From Streptomyces sp. f51 (GTDB lineage Bacteria; Actinomycetota; Actinomycetes; Streptomycetales; Streptomycetaceae): 64,000 nt of DNA. Below the pieces are notes generated by a model, which was not told where the DNA came from, did not search any database, and saw only the letters and a list, made by a program, of their open reading frames with translations. The stretch lies in contig NZ_CP149798.1 in the NCBI RefSeq assembly GCF_037940415.1, positions 5,241,001 to 5,305,000 of the forward strand, given 5' to 3'. Made by a program: the position numbers and the translations under genes. The first letter of the stretch is position 1, and each line of letters opens with the position of its first letter. This document shows positions 50,293-59,442 of the stretch, piece after piece.

Positions 50293-52089
50293 GTGACTAC
50301 CCAACGCACCTCAGGGCGGCGCAAGCAGGCGTTGGCCGCTGCTGTCGCGGTCGCCGCGCTGCTGACCACGGCGGCGTGCGGCGGCGGCAATGACGGCAAC
50401 GGCGGCGGCTCCAAGAACGGCGCGGCCGGCTTCGATGCCGCCAACAACAAGGTCGCCCAGGCCTCGCTGGCCAAGAAGGGCGGGACGCTCCGGTTCGGTG
50501 GCGCCCAGGACGCCGACTCGTGGGACACCACGCGCGGCTACTACGGCTTCATGTGGAACTTCGCCCGCTACTACAGCCGTCAGCTTGTCACGAACAAGAC
50601 CGAGGCGGGCAAGACCGGCGCCGAGGTCACCCCGGACCTCGCGACCGGCGTCGCGAAGGTCACCGACGGCGGCAAGACCTACACGTACACCCTGCGTGAC
50701 GGTGTCACGTGGGAGGACGGCCAGGCGATCACGTCCAAGGACGTCAAGTACGGCATCGAGCGCGTCTGGGCGCAGGACGTGCTGTCCGGCGGTCCCGTCT
50801 ACCTGAAGGACGTCCTCGACCCCAAGGGCGAGTACAAGGGCCCGTACAAGGACACCTCCAAGGACAAGCTCGGTCTGAAGGCGATCGACACGCCGGACGA
50901 CAAGACCATCGTCTTCCACCTCCCGAAGGCCAACTCGGACTTCGAGGAGATGCTGGCCCTGGTCTCGGCGTCCCCGGTCCGCCAGGACAAGGACACCAAG
51001 TCCAAGTACGGCCTGCACCCGTTCTCCTCGGGCCCGTACAAGTTCGACTCGTACAACCCCGGCAAGGACCTGACCCTGGTCCGCAACACCTCGTGGAAGG
51101 CCGCCTCGGACCCGATCCGCAAGGCCTACCCGGACAAGATCACGGTCAAGTTCTTCTCGAACGCCAACGACCTGGACCAGCGTCTGATCAACAATGACCT
51201 GGACCTGGACATCAACCAGACCGGCATGTCGCCGCAGGGCCGCACCACCGCCCTGAAGCAGCACAAGGCCAACCTGGACAACCCGGTCTCCGGCTACGTC
51301 CGTTACGCCGCCTTCCCGCAGAGCGTGAAGCCGTTCGACAACGTCGAGTGCCGCAAGGCCGTGATCTACGGCGCCGACCACGTCTCGCTCCAGACCGCGC
51401 GCGGTGGCCCGGTCGCCGGTGGCGACATCGGCACCAACATGCTGCCGCCGTCGGTCGCGGGTGCCGAGGGTCAGAAGTACGACCCCTACGCCATCGCGGG
51501 CGAGAACAAGAACGGCAACGTGGCCAAGGCCAAGGAGGCCCTGAAGGCCTGCGGCAAGCCGAACGGTTTCTCGACCACCATCGCCGTGCGCAACAACAAG
51601 CCGGTCGAGGTGGCCACGGCCCAGTCGCTCCAGGCGTCGCTGAAGAAGATCGGCATCACCGCCCAGATCGACCAGTACGACGGCTCGCAGACCACCGGCA
51701 TCATCGGTAGCCCCGCCAACGTGAAGAAGAAGGGCTACGGCATCATCGTGATGGGCTGGGGCCCGGACTTCCCGTCCGTGCAGGGCTTCGGTCTTCCGCT
51801 GTGGGACAGCAAGTACATCCTCGACAGCGGTAACTCGAACTACTCGCTGATCAAGGACAAGGCGATCGACGGCCTGTTCGACAGCTACGTCACCACCCTG
51901 GACGCGGCGGGCAAGACCAAGATCTCCACGGAGATCAACCACAAGGTCATGGAGGGCGCGTACTACCTGCCCTTCACCTTCGAGAAGTTCATCAACTGGC
52001 GCGGGAACAACCTGGCGAACGTGTACACCACCGATGGCTACAGCGGTATGTACGACTTCGTCAACCTCGGCCTGAAGTCCGCGAAGTAA
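50293..52089 (+). CDS. Peptide ABC transporter substrate-binding lipoprotein
   Basis: This 598-residue extracytoplasmic binding protein of family 5 (DppA/OppA-like) begins with a lipoprotein signal whose lipobox is LTTAAC-GGG (Cys at about 33). The family pattern is visible in GGTLRFGGAQDADSWD, DGVTWEDGQAITSKDVKYGIERVWA and the C-terminal LPFTFEKFINWRG. It should sit lipid-anchored on the cell surface and deliver peptides to the two permeases. The start is GTG 50293. A long hairpin lies between this gene and the next permease. Confidence 0.93.
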   Translation: MTTQRTSGRRKQALAAAVAVAALLTTAACGGGNDGNGGGSKNGAAGFDAANNKVAQASLAKKGGTLRFGGAQDADSWDTTRGYYGFMWNFARYYSRQLVTNKTEAGKTGAEVTPDLATGVAKVTDGGKTYTYTLRDGVTWEDGQAITSKDVKYGIERVWAQDVLSGGPVYLKDVLDPKGEYKGPYKDTSKDKLGLKAIDTPDDKTIVFHLPKANSDFEEMLALVSASPVRQDKDTKSKYGLHPFSSGPYKFDSYNPGKDLTLVRNTSWKAASDPIRKAYPDKITVKFFSNANDLDQRLINNDLDLDINQTGMSPQGRTTALKQHKANLDNPVSGYVRYAAFPQSVKPFDNVECRKAVIYGADHVSLQTARGGPVAGGDIGTNMLPPSVAGAEGQKYDPYAIAGENKNGNVAKAKEALKACGKPNGFSTTIAVRNNKPVEVATAQSLQASLKKIGITAQIDQYDGSQTTGIIGSPANVKKKGYGIIVMGWGPDFPSVQGFGLPLWDSKYILDSGNSNYSLIKDKAIDGLFDSYVTTLDAAGKTKISTEINHKVMEGAYYLPFTFEKFINWRGNNLANVYTTDGYSGMYDFVNLGLKSAK

Positions 52090-52142
52090 ACCCGGCACAC
52101 CCGCCGTACGGCACGAAAGGCAGGTGAAGGCCGGCGCGGCGT

Positions 52143-52181
52143 GACCGCGGGCCATCGGACGACCTCCGATGGCCCGCGGTC
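52143..52181 (+). terminator. 17-bp perfect hairpin inside the transporter operon
   Basis: Arms 52143-52159 and 52165-52181 pair perfectly around a 5-base loop, 54 bases after the binding-protein stop. It may stop part of the transcription or protect the 3' end of the binding-protein message, giving more binding protein than membrane subunits. Confidence 0.75.
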
Positions 52182-52200
52182 CCGCAGCGGGCCGTAAGCT

Positions 52201-53199
52201 GTGCTCGCTTACCTCATCAGGCGGCTGTTCGCCGCCGCAGTGATGCTCGTGGTCATCGTCATGGTGGTCTTCTGCATCTTCTTCCTCGTCCCGAAGTGGG
52301 CGGGCGTCGACGTCGCCACAAGCTTCGTGGGCAAGCAGGCCGACCCCGCGGCCGTAGAAGCCGTACGGCAGAAGCTGGGCCTGGGCGACCCGATCTACCA
52401 GCAGGTCTGGGCGTTCTTCAAGGGCATCTTCGTGGGTCGCACCTATGCGGGCGGCGGTGACGTCACACACTGTGCCGCGCCGTGCTTCGGCTACTCCTTC
52501 CGCAGCGAGCAGGCCGTCTGGCCGGTGCTGACCGACCGCTTCCCGGTGACCCTGGGACTCGCGCTCGGCGCCGCAGTGCTCTGGCTCGTCTTCGGTGTCG
52601 CCGCGGGCGTGCTCTCCGCGCTCAAGCGGGGCAGCCTGTGGGACCGCGGTGCCATGGTCGTCGCCCTGGCGGGTGTCTCCCTTCCCATCTACTTCACCGG
52701 CCTGCTCAGCCTGGCCGTCTTCGTCTTCGGGCTGAAGTGGTTCGACGGCGAGTACGTGCCGCTCGACCAGAGCTTCACCGGCTGGCTCGGCGGCATGATC
52801 CTTCCCTGGATCACCCTCGCGTTCCTCTACGCGGCGATGTACGCCCGGATCACCCGCGCCAACATGCTGGAGATCCTCGGCGAGGACTACATCCGCACCG
52901 CCCGCGCGAAGGGTCTCGGCGAGCGAGTCGTCATCGGCAAGCACGCCATGCGCTCCACGATGACGCCCATCCTCACCATGCTCGGTATGGACCTCGGCGC
53001 CCTCATCGGCGGCGCGATCCTGACCGAGACGACGTTCAGCCTGCCGGGTCTCGGCCAGGCCGTGCTCAACGGCATCAAGAACCAGGACCTGCCCATCATT
53101 CTGGGCGTCACCCTGATCACCTCGCTGGCGGTGCTCATAGCCAACCTGCTGGTGGATGTTCTGTATGCCGTGATCGACCCTCGAGTGAGGCTCTCATGA
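52201..53199 (+). CDS. Dipeptide/oligopeptide ABC transporter permease (DppB/OppB type)
   Basis: This 332-residue membrane protein of the DppB family starts LAYLIRRLFAAAVMLVVIVMVVFCIFFLVP and carries the EAA-type motif YIRTARAKGLGERVVIGKHAMRSTMTPI near residues 230-255. It pairs with the DppC-type permease at 49216 to form the channel. The start is GTG 52201. Its stop overlaps the start of the first ATPase gene (ATGA). Confidence 0.93.
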   Translation: MLAYLIRRLFAAAVMLVVIVMVVFCIFFLVPKWAGVDVATSFVGKQADPAAVEAVRQKLGLGDPIYQQVWAFFKGIFVGRTYAGGGDVTHCAAPCFGYSFRSEQAVWPVLTDRFPVTLGLALGAAVLWLVFGVAAGVLSALKRGSLWDRGAMVVALAGVSLPIYFTGLLSLAVFVFGLKWFDGEYVPLDQSFTGWLGGMILPWITLAFLYAAMYARITRANMLEILGEDYIRTARAKGLGERVVIGKHAMRSTMTPILTMLGMDLGALIGGAILTETTFSLPGLGQAVLNGIKNQDLPIILGVTLITSLAVLIANLLVDVLYAVIDPRVRLS

Positions 53200-54293
53200 C
53201 CGAACTCAGCAAGAGCGGAGCGGCCGTGGGCGAGCCCACGGCCACGTCGCCCGCATCGAGCTCGTTCCTCGAAGTACGTGACCTGAAGGTCCACTTCCCG
53301 ACCGACGACGGCCTCGTGAAGTCCGTCGACGGACTCAGCTTCAAGCTGGAGCGAGGCAAGACCCTCGGCATCGTCGGCGAGTCGGGCTCCGGCAAGTCGG
53401 TCACCTCGCTCGGCATCATGGGGCTGCACACCGCCGGGCAGTACGGCAAGCGCAAGGCGCAGATCTCGGGTGAGATCTGGCTGGACGGCACGGAGCTGCT
53501 GTCCGCGGACCCCGACCACGTGCGCAAGCTGCGTGGCCGGCAGATGGCGATGATCTTCCAGGATCCGCTGTCGGCGCTGCACCCGTACTACACGATCGGT
53601 CAGCAGATCGTGGAGGCGTACCGCATCCACCACAAGGTGGACAAGAAGACGGCCAAGCGCCGAGCCGTCGAGATGCTCGACCGGGTGGGCATCCCCCAGC
53701 CGGACAAGCGTGTCGACAACTACCCGCACGAGTTCTCCGGCGGTATGCGCCAGCGCGCGATGATCGCGATGTCGCTGGTCAACAACCCCGAACTGCTCAT
53801 CGCGGACGAGCCGACGACTGCCCTGGACGTGACCGTCCAGGCGCAGATCCTCGACCTGATTCGCGACCTGCAAAAGGAGTTCGGCTCCGCGGTCATCGTC
53901 ATCACCCACGACCTGGGCGTCGTCGCCGAACTGGCCGACGACATCCTGGTGATGTACGGCGGGCGCTGCATCGAGCGCGGGCCGGCCGAGAAGGTGTTCT
54001 ACGAGCCCCGGCACCCCTACACGTGGGGCCTGCTCGGCTCGATGCCGCGGCTCGACCGCGATCAGCAGGAGCGCCTCATCCCGGTCAAGGGCTCTCCGCC
54101 CTCCCTCATCAACATCCCGTCCGGCTGCGCCTTCAACCCGCGTTGCCCGTACGCGGACCTGCCGAAGGACAACGTCACCCGCACGGTTCGCCCCGAGCTG
54201 ACCGAGGTCGGCAGCCAGCACTGGGCCGCCTGCCACATGACGCAGGAGCAGCGGGAGCGTATCTGGACCGAAGAGATTGCGCCGAAGCTGTGA
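53196..54293 (+). CDS. Peptide ABC transporter ATP-binding protein (DppD/OppD type)
   Basis: This 365-residue ATPase has Walker A GESGSGKS (about 64-71), the signature FSGGMRQRAMIA, Walker B LLIADEPTTALD, and the switch His in VIVITHDLG. The C-terminal CAFNPRCPYAD segment is the oligopeptide-transporter domain whose cysteines can bind an Fe-S cluster in some members. ATG 53196 overlaps the DppB stop, and a GTG at 54290 overlapping this stop begins the partner ATPase. Confidence 0.95.
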   Translation: MTELSKSGAAVGEPTATSPASSSFLEVRDLKVHFPTDDGLVKSVDGLSFKLERGKTLGIVGESGSGKSVTSLGIMGLHTAGQYGKRKAQISGEIWLDGTELLSADPDHVRKLRGRQMAMIFQDPLSALHPYYTIGQQIVEAYRIHHKVDKKTAKRRAVEMLDRVGIPQPDKRVDNYPHEFSGGMRQRAMIAMSLVNNPELLIADEPTTALDVTVQAQILDLIRDLQKEFGSAVIVITHDLGVVAELADDILVMYGGRCIERGPAEKVFYEPRHPYTWGLLGSMPRLDRDQQERLIPVKGSPPSLINIPSGCAFNPRCPYADLPKDNVTRTVRPELTEVGSQHWAACHMTQEQRERIWTEEIAPKL

Positions 54294-55570
54294 GCGAGAA
54301 CAAAGCAGTGAGCATTCCTGCGCAGAGCACAGGCTCCCAGCCCGCCGCTTCCGGTGAGACCCTGCTGAAGGTGACCGGGCTCCAGAAGCACTTCCCGATC
54401 AAGAAGGGCCTGCTCCAGCGGCAGGTCGGCGCCGTGCACGCGGTGGACGGGATCGACTTCGAGGTCAAGGCCGGCGAGACGCTCGGTGTCGTCGGAGAGT
54501 CGGGTTGCGGCAAGTCGACGATGGGTCGGCTGATCACTCGGCTGCTCGAACCGACGAGTGGCAAGATCGAGTTCGAGGGCAGGGACATCACGCACCTCGG
54601 TGTGGGCGGGATGCGTCCGCTGCGCCGTGACGTGCAGATGATCTTCCAGGACCCCTACTCGTCGCTCAATCCGCGCCACACCATCGGCACCATCGTGGGT
54701 GCGCCCTTCAAGCTCCAGGGTGTCGACCCCAAGGGCGGTATCAAGAAGGAAGTCCAGCGACTGCTGTCGGTGGTCGGCCTGAACCCCGAGCACTACAACC
54801 GCTACCCGCACGAGTTCTCCGGCGGTCAGCGGCAGCGCATCGGTATCGCCCGCGCGCTCGCGCTCAACCCCAAGCTGGTCGTGGCGGACGAGCCGGTCTC
54901 GGCGTTGGACGTGTCGATCCAGGCTCAGGTCGTCAACCTGCTGGACGACCTCCAGCAGGAGCTCGGACTGACGTACGTGATCATCGCGCACGACCTCTCG
55001 GTCGTCCGGCACGTCTCGGACCGGATCGCGGTGATGTACCTCGGCAAGATCGTCGAGCTGGCGGACCGCGAGTCGCTGTACAAGGCGCCGATGCACCCGT
55101 ACACCAAGGCTCTGATGTCGGCGGTGCCGATCCCGGACCCGCGGCGGAAGAACGAGAAGAGCGAGCGCATCCTCCTGCAAGGGGACGTGCCCTCGCCGAT
55201 CTCCCCGCCGAGCGGCTGCCGCTTCCACACGCGGTGCTGGAAGGCGACGCAGATCTGCAAGACGGCCGAGCCGCCGCTCCTGGAGCTGAAGCCCGGTCAG
55301 CAGGTCGCCTGTCACCACCCCGAGAACTTCGAGGACCAGGCCCCGCAGGACACGGTGCTGCTGTCCGTCGCGAAGAAGGCGGCCGAGCTCGTGGCCGACG
55401 AGGTGCTGGCGGAGTCCGCGGAGACGTCGGCGGCGGTGGCCGCGGAACGACAGACCGGCGAGACCCCCGCCGAGGGATCCACGGAGGCCGCGGCCGAGGA
55501 GCCCTCCGACGAGGCCGGCTCCGAGGAACCGGGCGCGTCGGAGGAATCGGCGAGCGACCCCCAGAAGTAG
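54290..55570 (+). CDS. Peptide ABC transporter ATP-binding protein (DppF/OppF type)
   Basis: This 426-residue ATPase has Walker A GESGCGKS, signature FSGGQRQRIGIA, Walker B LVVADEPVSALD and switch His in VIIAHDLS, with the C-terminal SGCRFHTRCWKATQIC domain. A tail of about 75 residues rich in Glu, Ala and Ser extends beyond the usual end and may be disordered. The start is GTG 54290, overlapping the DppD stop (GTGA). It is the last gene of the operon and is followed by a 22-bp hairpin. Confidence 0.95.
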   Translation: MSENKAVSIPAQSTGSQPAASGETLLKVTGLQKHFPIKKGLLQRQVGAVHAVDGIDFEVKAGETLGVVGESGCGKSTMGRLITRLLEPTSGKIEFEGRDITHLGVGGMRPLRRDVQMIFQDPYSSLNPRHTIGTIVGAPFKLQGVDPKGGIKKEVQRLLSVVGLNPEHYNRYPHEFSGGQRQRIGIARALALNPKLVVADEPVSALDVSIQAQVVNLLDDLQQELGLTYVIIAHDLSVVRHVSDRIAVMYLGKIVELADRESLYKAPMHPYTKALMSAVPIPDPRRKNEKSERILLQGDVPSPISPPSGCRFHTRCWKATQICKTAEPPLLELKPGQQVACHHPENFEDQAPQDTVLLSVAKKAAELVADEVLAESAETSAAVAAERQTGETPAEGSTEAAAEEPSDEAGSEEPGASEESASDPQK

Positions 55571-55922
55571 GAGAGGCGCAGCGTCGCGGACGACGCGACC
55601 ATGCCCACACGTATGCCCCGGCGGCCAGGGAACTGGCCGCCGGGGCATACGTGTTGGTGAACATGGATCAGCTGCCGACGCCGATGCGTTCCATCCGGCA
55701 TGCGCCGATCAGGAACTGGTCTCCCGGAATTCGTGCGGTTCGCGGGTGGTGGGTGTCCGGGGCGGTGGTGGACGGTGGTGCGGAAGCCGATCGTCAGGAG
55801 TCAACCGGCAAGTAGGCCGTGACGACTTGGCAAAGTCATGAACATGCCCGAGCGGGAGAGTGCAGAGTCCTGCGTGTCCGTCTGATCGGAAACGATCGGC
55901 ACACGTACGAAAGGGACGCGAA
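55571..55922. other. Intergenic region with the operon terminator and M1 peptidase promoter
   Basis: Apart from the hairpin at 55607-55654, these 352 bases contain no convincing gene. The right part is less GC-rich and should carry the promoter for the M1 peptidase gene. Confidence 0.5.
55607..55654. terminator. 22-bp perfect hairpin after the transporter operon
   Basis: Arms 55607-55628 and 55633-55654 are exact reverse complements around GGAA. It begins 37 bases after the last ATPase stop. There is no T tract, as is common for Streptomyces terminators. Confidence 0.85.
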
Positions 55923-57314
55923 ATGGCACTCTCCCGTTCGGCACGTTTAGGTTCGCTCGCCACCGCGGCGGCCTCCCTCTTCCTCGTCGCCGCCTCCTCC
56001 GCCCCCACCCCCGGCGCGGACGGCATCGGTGACTCGTACTTCCCCCAGCTCGGCAACAGCGGCTTCGACGCCCGCCACTACGCCCTGGACGTGGCGTACA
56101 ACCCCGACACCGACCGTCTCGACGGCCGCACCACCCTCACCGCCCGCGCCACCCAGAACCTCTCCGCCTTCGACCTCGACCTCCAGAAGCTGGAGGTCAC
56201 GAGGATCGAGGTGAACGGCAGAACGGCCCGCTTCACGCGGGAGGGCGACGAGATCCACATCACCCCGCGCGGCCCGCTGGCCAAGGGCAAGGACTTCACG
56301 GTGACCGTCACCTACGGCGGCGTCCCCGAGGCCCTGAACGGCCCGATCGTCTTCGGCTCCGACTACGGGTGGATGAAGACCCCGGACGGCGTCTTCGTCG
56401 CCTGCGAGCCCAACGCCGCCTCCACCTGGTTCCCCTCCAGCGACCACCCCTCCGACAAGGCGACCTACGACATCCGCATCACGGCGCCCAAGGGCCTGAC
56501 GGGGGTTTCCAACGGACGCCTGATATCGACCCGGGACAAGGGCGGCCTGACCGTCACGCACTGGCGCGAGAGCCGGCCCATGGCCACCTACCTCGCGACG
56601 GCGACCATCGGGAAGTTCGACGTGAGGACCGGGAAGACCCCGGCCGGGACGCCGATCTACGTCGCCGTCGACCCGGTGCTCGCGGGCAGCAACAGCGTCG
56701 ACGTGTACGCCGTCACCGCCGAGGCCACCGACTACTGGTCGCAGCTGTTCGGCCCGTACCCGTTCGAGGAGACCGGGGCCATCGTCGACGACATGCCCGA
56801 GGCCGGCTTCTCGCTGGAGGTCCAGTCCAAGCCCGCGTACTCGGCGGTGCGTTCGGAGACGACCATCGTGCACGAGCTGGCCCACCAGTGGTTCGGCGAC
56901 TCCGTCTCGGTGGCCCACTGGAAGGACATCTGGCTGAACGAGGGCTTCGCGACCTACGCCCAGTGGCTGTGGGCGGAGCACAGGGGCACCCGCTCGGCGC
57001 ACGACTCGTTCCTCGCCGGGTACAACCAGCGGCCCGCGGACTCCTCCTTCTGGCAGACCACGGTCGCCGACCCGCAGCGCGACACCATGTTCGCCTCCGC
57101 GGTCTACCAGCGGGGCGCGATGACGCTCCAGATGCTGCGCGAGCGCATCGGCGACACCGCGTTCTTCAAGCTGCTGCCCGCGTGGACGAAGCTGCACCGG
57201 TACGGCAACGCGAGCACCTCCCAGTTCATCGCGCTGGCCGAGAAGATCTCCGGGCAGCAGCTCGACGATCTCTTCCAGACCTGGCTGTTCACCACAGGCA
57301 AGCCCGCCCTCTGA
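55923..57314 (+). CDS. Secreted M1 family zinc metallopeptidase
   Basis: This 463-residue exported aminopeptidase-type enzyme has a signal peptide (MALSRSARLGSLATAAASLFLVAASSAPTPG) and an N-terminal beta domain. Zinc is bound by HELAHQWFGD and the downstream Glu in WLNEGFATYAQW. The exopeptidase motif appears as the variant EAGFSLEVQSKP instead of GAMEN. It lacks the long C-terminal domain of PepN. AAAGGGA precedes ATG 55923. Secreted M1 enzymes clip N-terminal residues from extracellular peptides, which would feed the adjacent peptide importer. Confidence 0.93.
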   Translation: MALSRSARLGSLATAAASLFLVAASSAPTPGADGIGDSYFPQLGNSGFDARHYALDVAYNPDTDRLDGRTTLTARATQNLSAFDLDLQKLEVTRIEVNGRTARFTREGDEIHITPRGPLAKGKDFTVTVTYGGVPEALNGPIVFGSDYGWMKTPDGVFVACEPNAASTWFPSSDHPSDKATYDIRITAPKGLTGVSNGRLISTRDKGGLTVTHWRESRPMATYLATATIGKFDVRTGKTPAGTPIYVAVDPVLAGSNSVDVYAVTAEATDYWSQLFGPYPFEETGAIVDDMPEAGFSLEVQSKPAYSAVRSETTIVHELAHQWFGDSVSVAHWKDIWLNEGFATYAQWLWAEHRGTRSAHDSFLAGYNQRPADSSFWQTTVADPQRDTMFASAVYQRGAMTLQMLRERIGDTAFFKLLPAWTKLHRYGNASTSQFIALAEKISGQQLDDLFQTWLFTTGKPAL

Positions 57315-57355
57315 CCCGTCCTTCGTAAGGCGCACACCCCGCGACAGGTGAGAAT

Positions 57356-58027
57356 GTGGGGGTGTTCCAGCAACTGTTCAGCCCCTCCGTCCAGCACACG
57401 CTCGACCTGATCGGCATCTTCGTCTTCGCGATCTCCGGCGCCCTGCTGGCCGTCCGCAAGAACTTCGACGTCTTCGGCATCGCCGTCCTCGCGGAGATCA
57501 CCGCGCTGGGCGGAGGGCTGCTGCGCGACATCATCATCGGTGCGGTACCCCCGGCGGCCTTCACCGACCTGGGGTACTTCACCACACCGCTCGTCGCCGC
57601 CCTGCTCGTGTTCTTCCTGCACCCGCAGGTGGAACGCATCCAGGTCGGCGTGAACGTCTTCGACGCGGCCGGACTCGGACTGTTCTGCGTCACCGGCACC
57701 GTCAAGGCGTACGACTACGGGCTCGGCCTGACCGCCTCCGCCGCCCTCGGCCTCGCGACCGCCGTGGGCGGCGGTGTGCTGCGGGACGTCCTCGCCAACG
57801 AGGTCCCCTCGCTGCTGCGCTGGGACCGCGACCTCTACGCGGTCCCCGCGATCGTCGGCGCCACGATGGTGGTCCTGTGCATCCGCTACGACGCGCTCAC
57901 CCCGTTCACCAGCGGCCTGGCCATCGTCACGGCTTTCGTGCTGCGCCTGTTCGCGATGCGGTTCCACTGGCGAGCTCCGCGCGCGTGGAACCGCCGCTCG
58001 ACGGTGCGAGAGGACGAGAGCTCCTGA
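57356..58027 (+). CDS. Trimeric intracellular cation (TRIC) channel-like membrane protein
   Basis: This 223-residue protein of the YicG/YadS (UPF0126) family has two internally repeated halves of three membrane spans. The repeats are GIFVFAISGALLAVRKNFDVFGIAVLAEITALGGGLLRDIIIG and GLGLFCVTGTVKAYDYGLGLTASAALGLATAVGGGVLRDVLANEVP. Prokaryotic homologues form trimeric K+-permeable channels. The start is GTG 57356. Its last 101 bases overlap the convergent esterase gene. Confidence 0.92.
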   Translation: MGVFQQLFSPSVQHTLDLIGIFVFAISGALLAVRKNFDVFGIAVLAEITALGGGLLRDIIIGAVPPAAFTDLGYFTTPLVAALLVFFLHPQVERIQVGVNVFDAAGLGLFCVTGTVKAYDYGLGLTASAALGLATAVGGGVLRDVLANEVPSLLRWDRDLYAVPAIVGATMVVLCIRYDALTPFTSGLAIVTAFVLRLFAMRFHWRAPRAWNRRSTVREDESS

Positions 58028-59282
58028 TCCGGTCGGTGCCGGCCGCCGTGCCGGCACCTCCGGTGGTGGTCGTGCCGCCGAGTCCGCCCGCCGTGCCGGC
58101 CGTACCCGCCCTTCCGCCCGTCGTGCCCGCGGTGCCTCCCGTGCCCGCCGCGGCCCGCCCGCCGTGACGGAACTGCTCGGTCAGCCAGCGGAACACCTCC
58201 GGCAGCTGGGGCCGCCACAGCCCCATGTCGTGGCCGCCCGCGCTGCGCGGCAGCAGCACCACGTCCACGGTCGTCGGCGGCTTGGCGATCGCCTGGATCG
58301 CCGCGCCCGCCTGGTACCCGTCACCGGACTCGCCGGAGAAGTAGAGGGCGACCCTCGGGGGGACGCGGTCGGCGCGCAGCATCAGGTAGGGGTTGTTGCG
58401 CCGGCGCAGTTCCAGGGTCCGTGCGGCGAGCGAACCGCGCTCGCCCTTCGGGTCGTTGTAGCCGGACATGCTCACCGCGGCCCGGAAGCGGTCGGGGTGG
58501 GCGACGGCCAGCTTGGTGGCGCAGTGCGCCCCGGCCGAGTACCCGGCCGTGGCCCAGCCGTTCGGGGCGGACTCGGCGCGGAAGTTGTCCATGACCATCC
58601 GCGGGACGTCGATGCTCAGCCAGCTCTCCGCGTTCACCGTTCCCGGGATGTTCGCGCAGCCGGTGTCCGCGCGGGCCACCAGGTTGGTGCGCGGCGCGAC
58701 CAGGATGAACGGCGCGACCCGCCCGTCGAGCATCATCGGCCGCAGCTGCTCGTGCACCCGCAGGGAACCGAACCATGCCTTGGCCGAGCCGGGATAGCCC
58801 GGCAGCAGTTCCACCACGGGGAACCTCCGGTGCCGGTAGGCGGGTTCGTTGTACTGCGGCGGCAGCCAGACGTAGACCTCGGCGTTCACGCCCGAGACCC
58901 GGCCCTTCAGGTCGGTGACGCGCACCCCGCCGGCCGACCCCATGCGCGGGCCCTGGGCCGGCTCGAAGGTCTGGCGCATCCTGGGCAGGGTCTTCAGAGA
59001 GATCCCTCCGGTGCCGTCGACGCCGAGGTCGGCGGCCTGCTGGACGTGGTTGCCGGTGCCGAGCAGGTCGGCCCAGTTGTCGTACAGGTTGTTGGCGTTG
59101 TTCACGAGGACGAACACCAGGCTGATCGCCGTCCCCTGGGCGAACAGCAGCATCAGAAGCCGGCTCGCGGCGCGCACGGGCGCCGGTCCGGGCACCCGGG
59201 ACCACAGGACCAGGGGCAGCAGAAGTGCGAACACGCACAGCACGAGGCAGGTCAGAAGGAACGTCGTCCCGGTGAGGCTCAT
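57927..59282 (-). CDS. Membrane-anchored alpha/beta hydrolase (esterase)
   Basis: This 451-residue protein has an N-terminal membrane region (about 1-60, two hydrophobic segments). A PHB-depolymerase/esterase D-like hydrolase domain follows. The nucleophile elbow is ATAGYSAGAHCA and a C-terminal catalytic His is in RSAGGHDMGLW. The catalytic domain probably faces outside. The last 80 or so residues are a Gly/Thr/Ala-rich low-complexity tail that runs antisense into the TRIC gene. It resembles the Ag85/mycolyltransferase-like esterase fold of actinomycetes; the substrate is unknown. Confidence 0.87.
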   Translation of the reverse strand: MSLTGTTFLLTCLVLCVFALLLPLVLWSRVPGPAPVRAASRLLMLLFAQGTAISLVFVLVNNANNLYDNWADLLGTGNHVQQAADLGVDGTGGISLKTLPRMRQTFEPAQGPRMGSAGGVRVTDLKGRVSGVNAEVYVWLPPQYNEPAYRHRRFPVVELLPGYPGSAKAWFGSLRVHEQLRPMMLDGRVAPFILVAPRTNLVARADTGCANIPGTVNAESWLSIDVPRMVMDNFRAESAPNGWATAGYSAGAHCATKLAVAHPDRFRAAVSMSGYNDPKGERGSLAARTLELRRRNNPYLMLRADRVPPRVALYFSGESGDGYQAGAAIQAIAKPPTTVDVVLLPRSAGGHDMGLWRPQLPEVFRWLTEQFRHGGRAAAGTGGTAGTTGGRAGTAGTAGGLGGTTTTGGAGTAAGTDRIRSSRPLAPSSGGSTRAELASGTASRTGAARKP

Positions 59283-59442
59283 GTCCCATCAGAGGAGATC
59301 CCGGACCGATTGGTCACGGATGATTGCGGACACTTAACAAGAAATTGCCGAATCCTCACCTGGATGGGCGGACGACGGGACGCCCGCGCGACCGCCGTTC
59401 CGAAAGCTACCGCTTAGTAATTTCCTGTTGTACGGTTCACGT

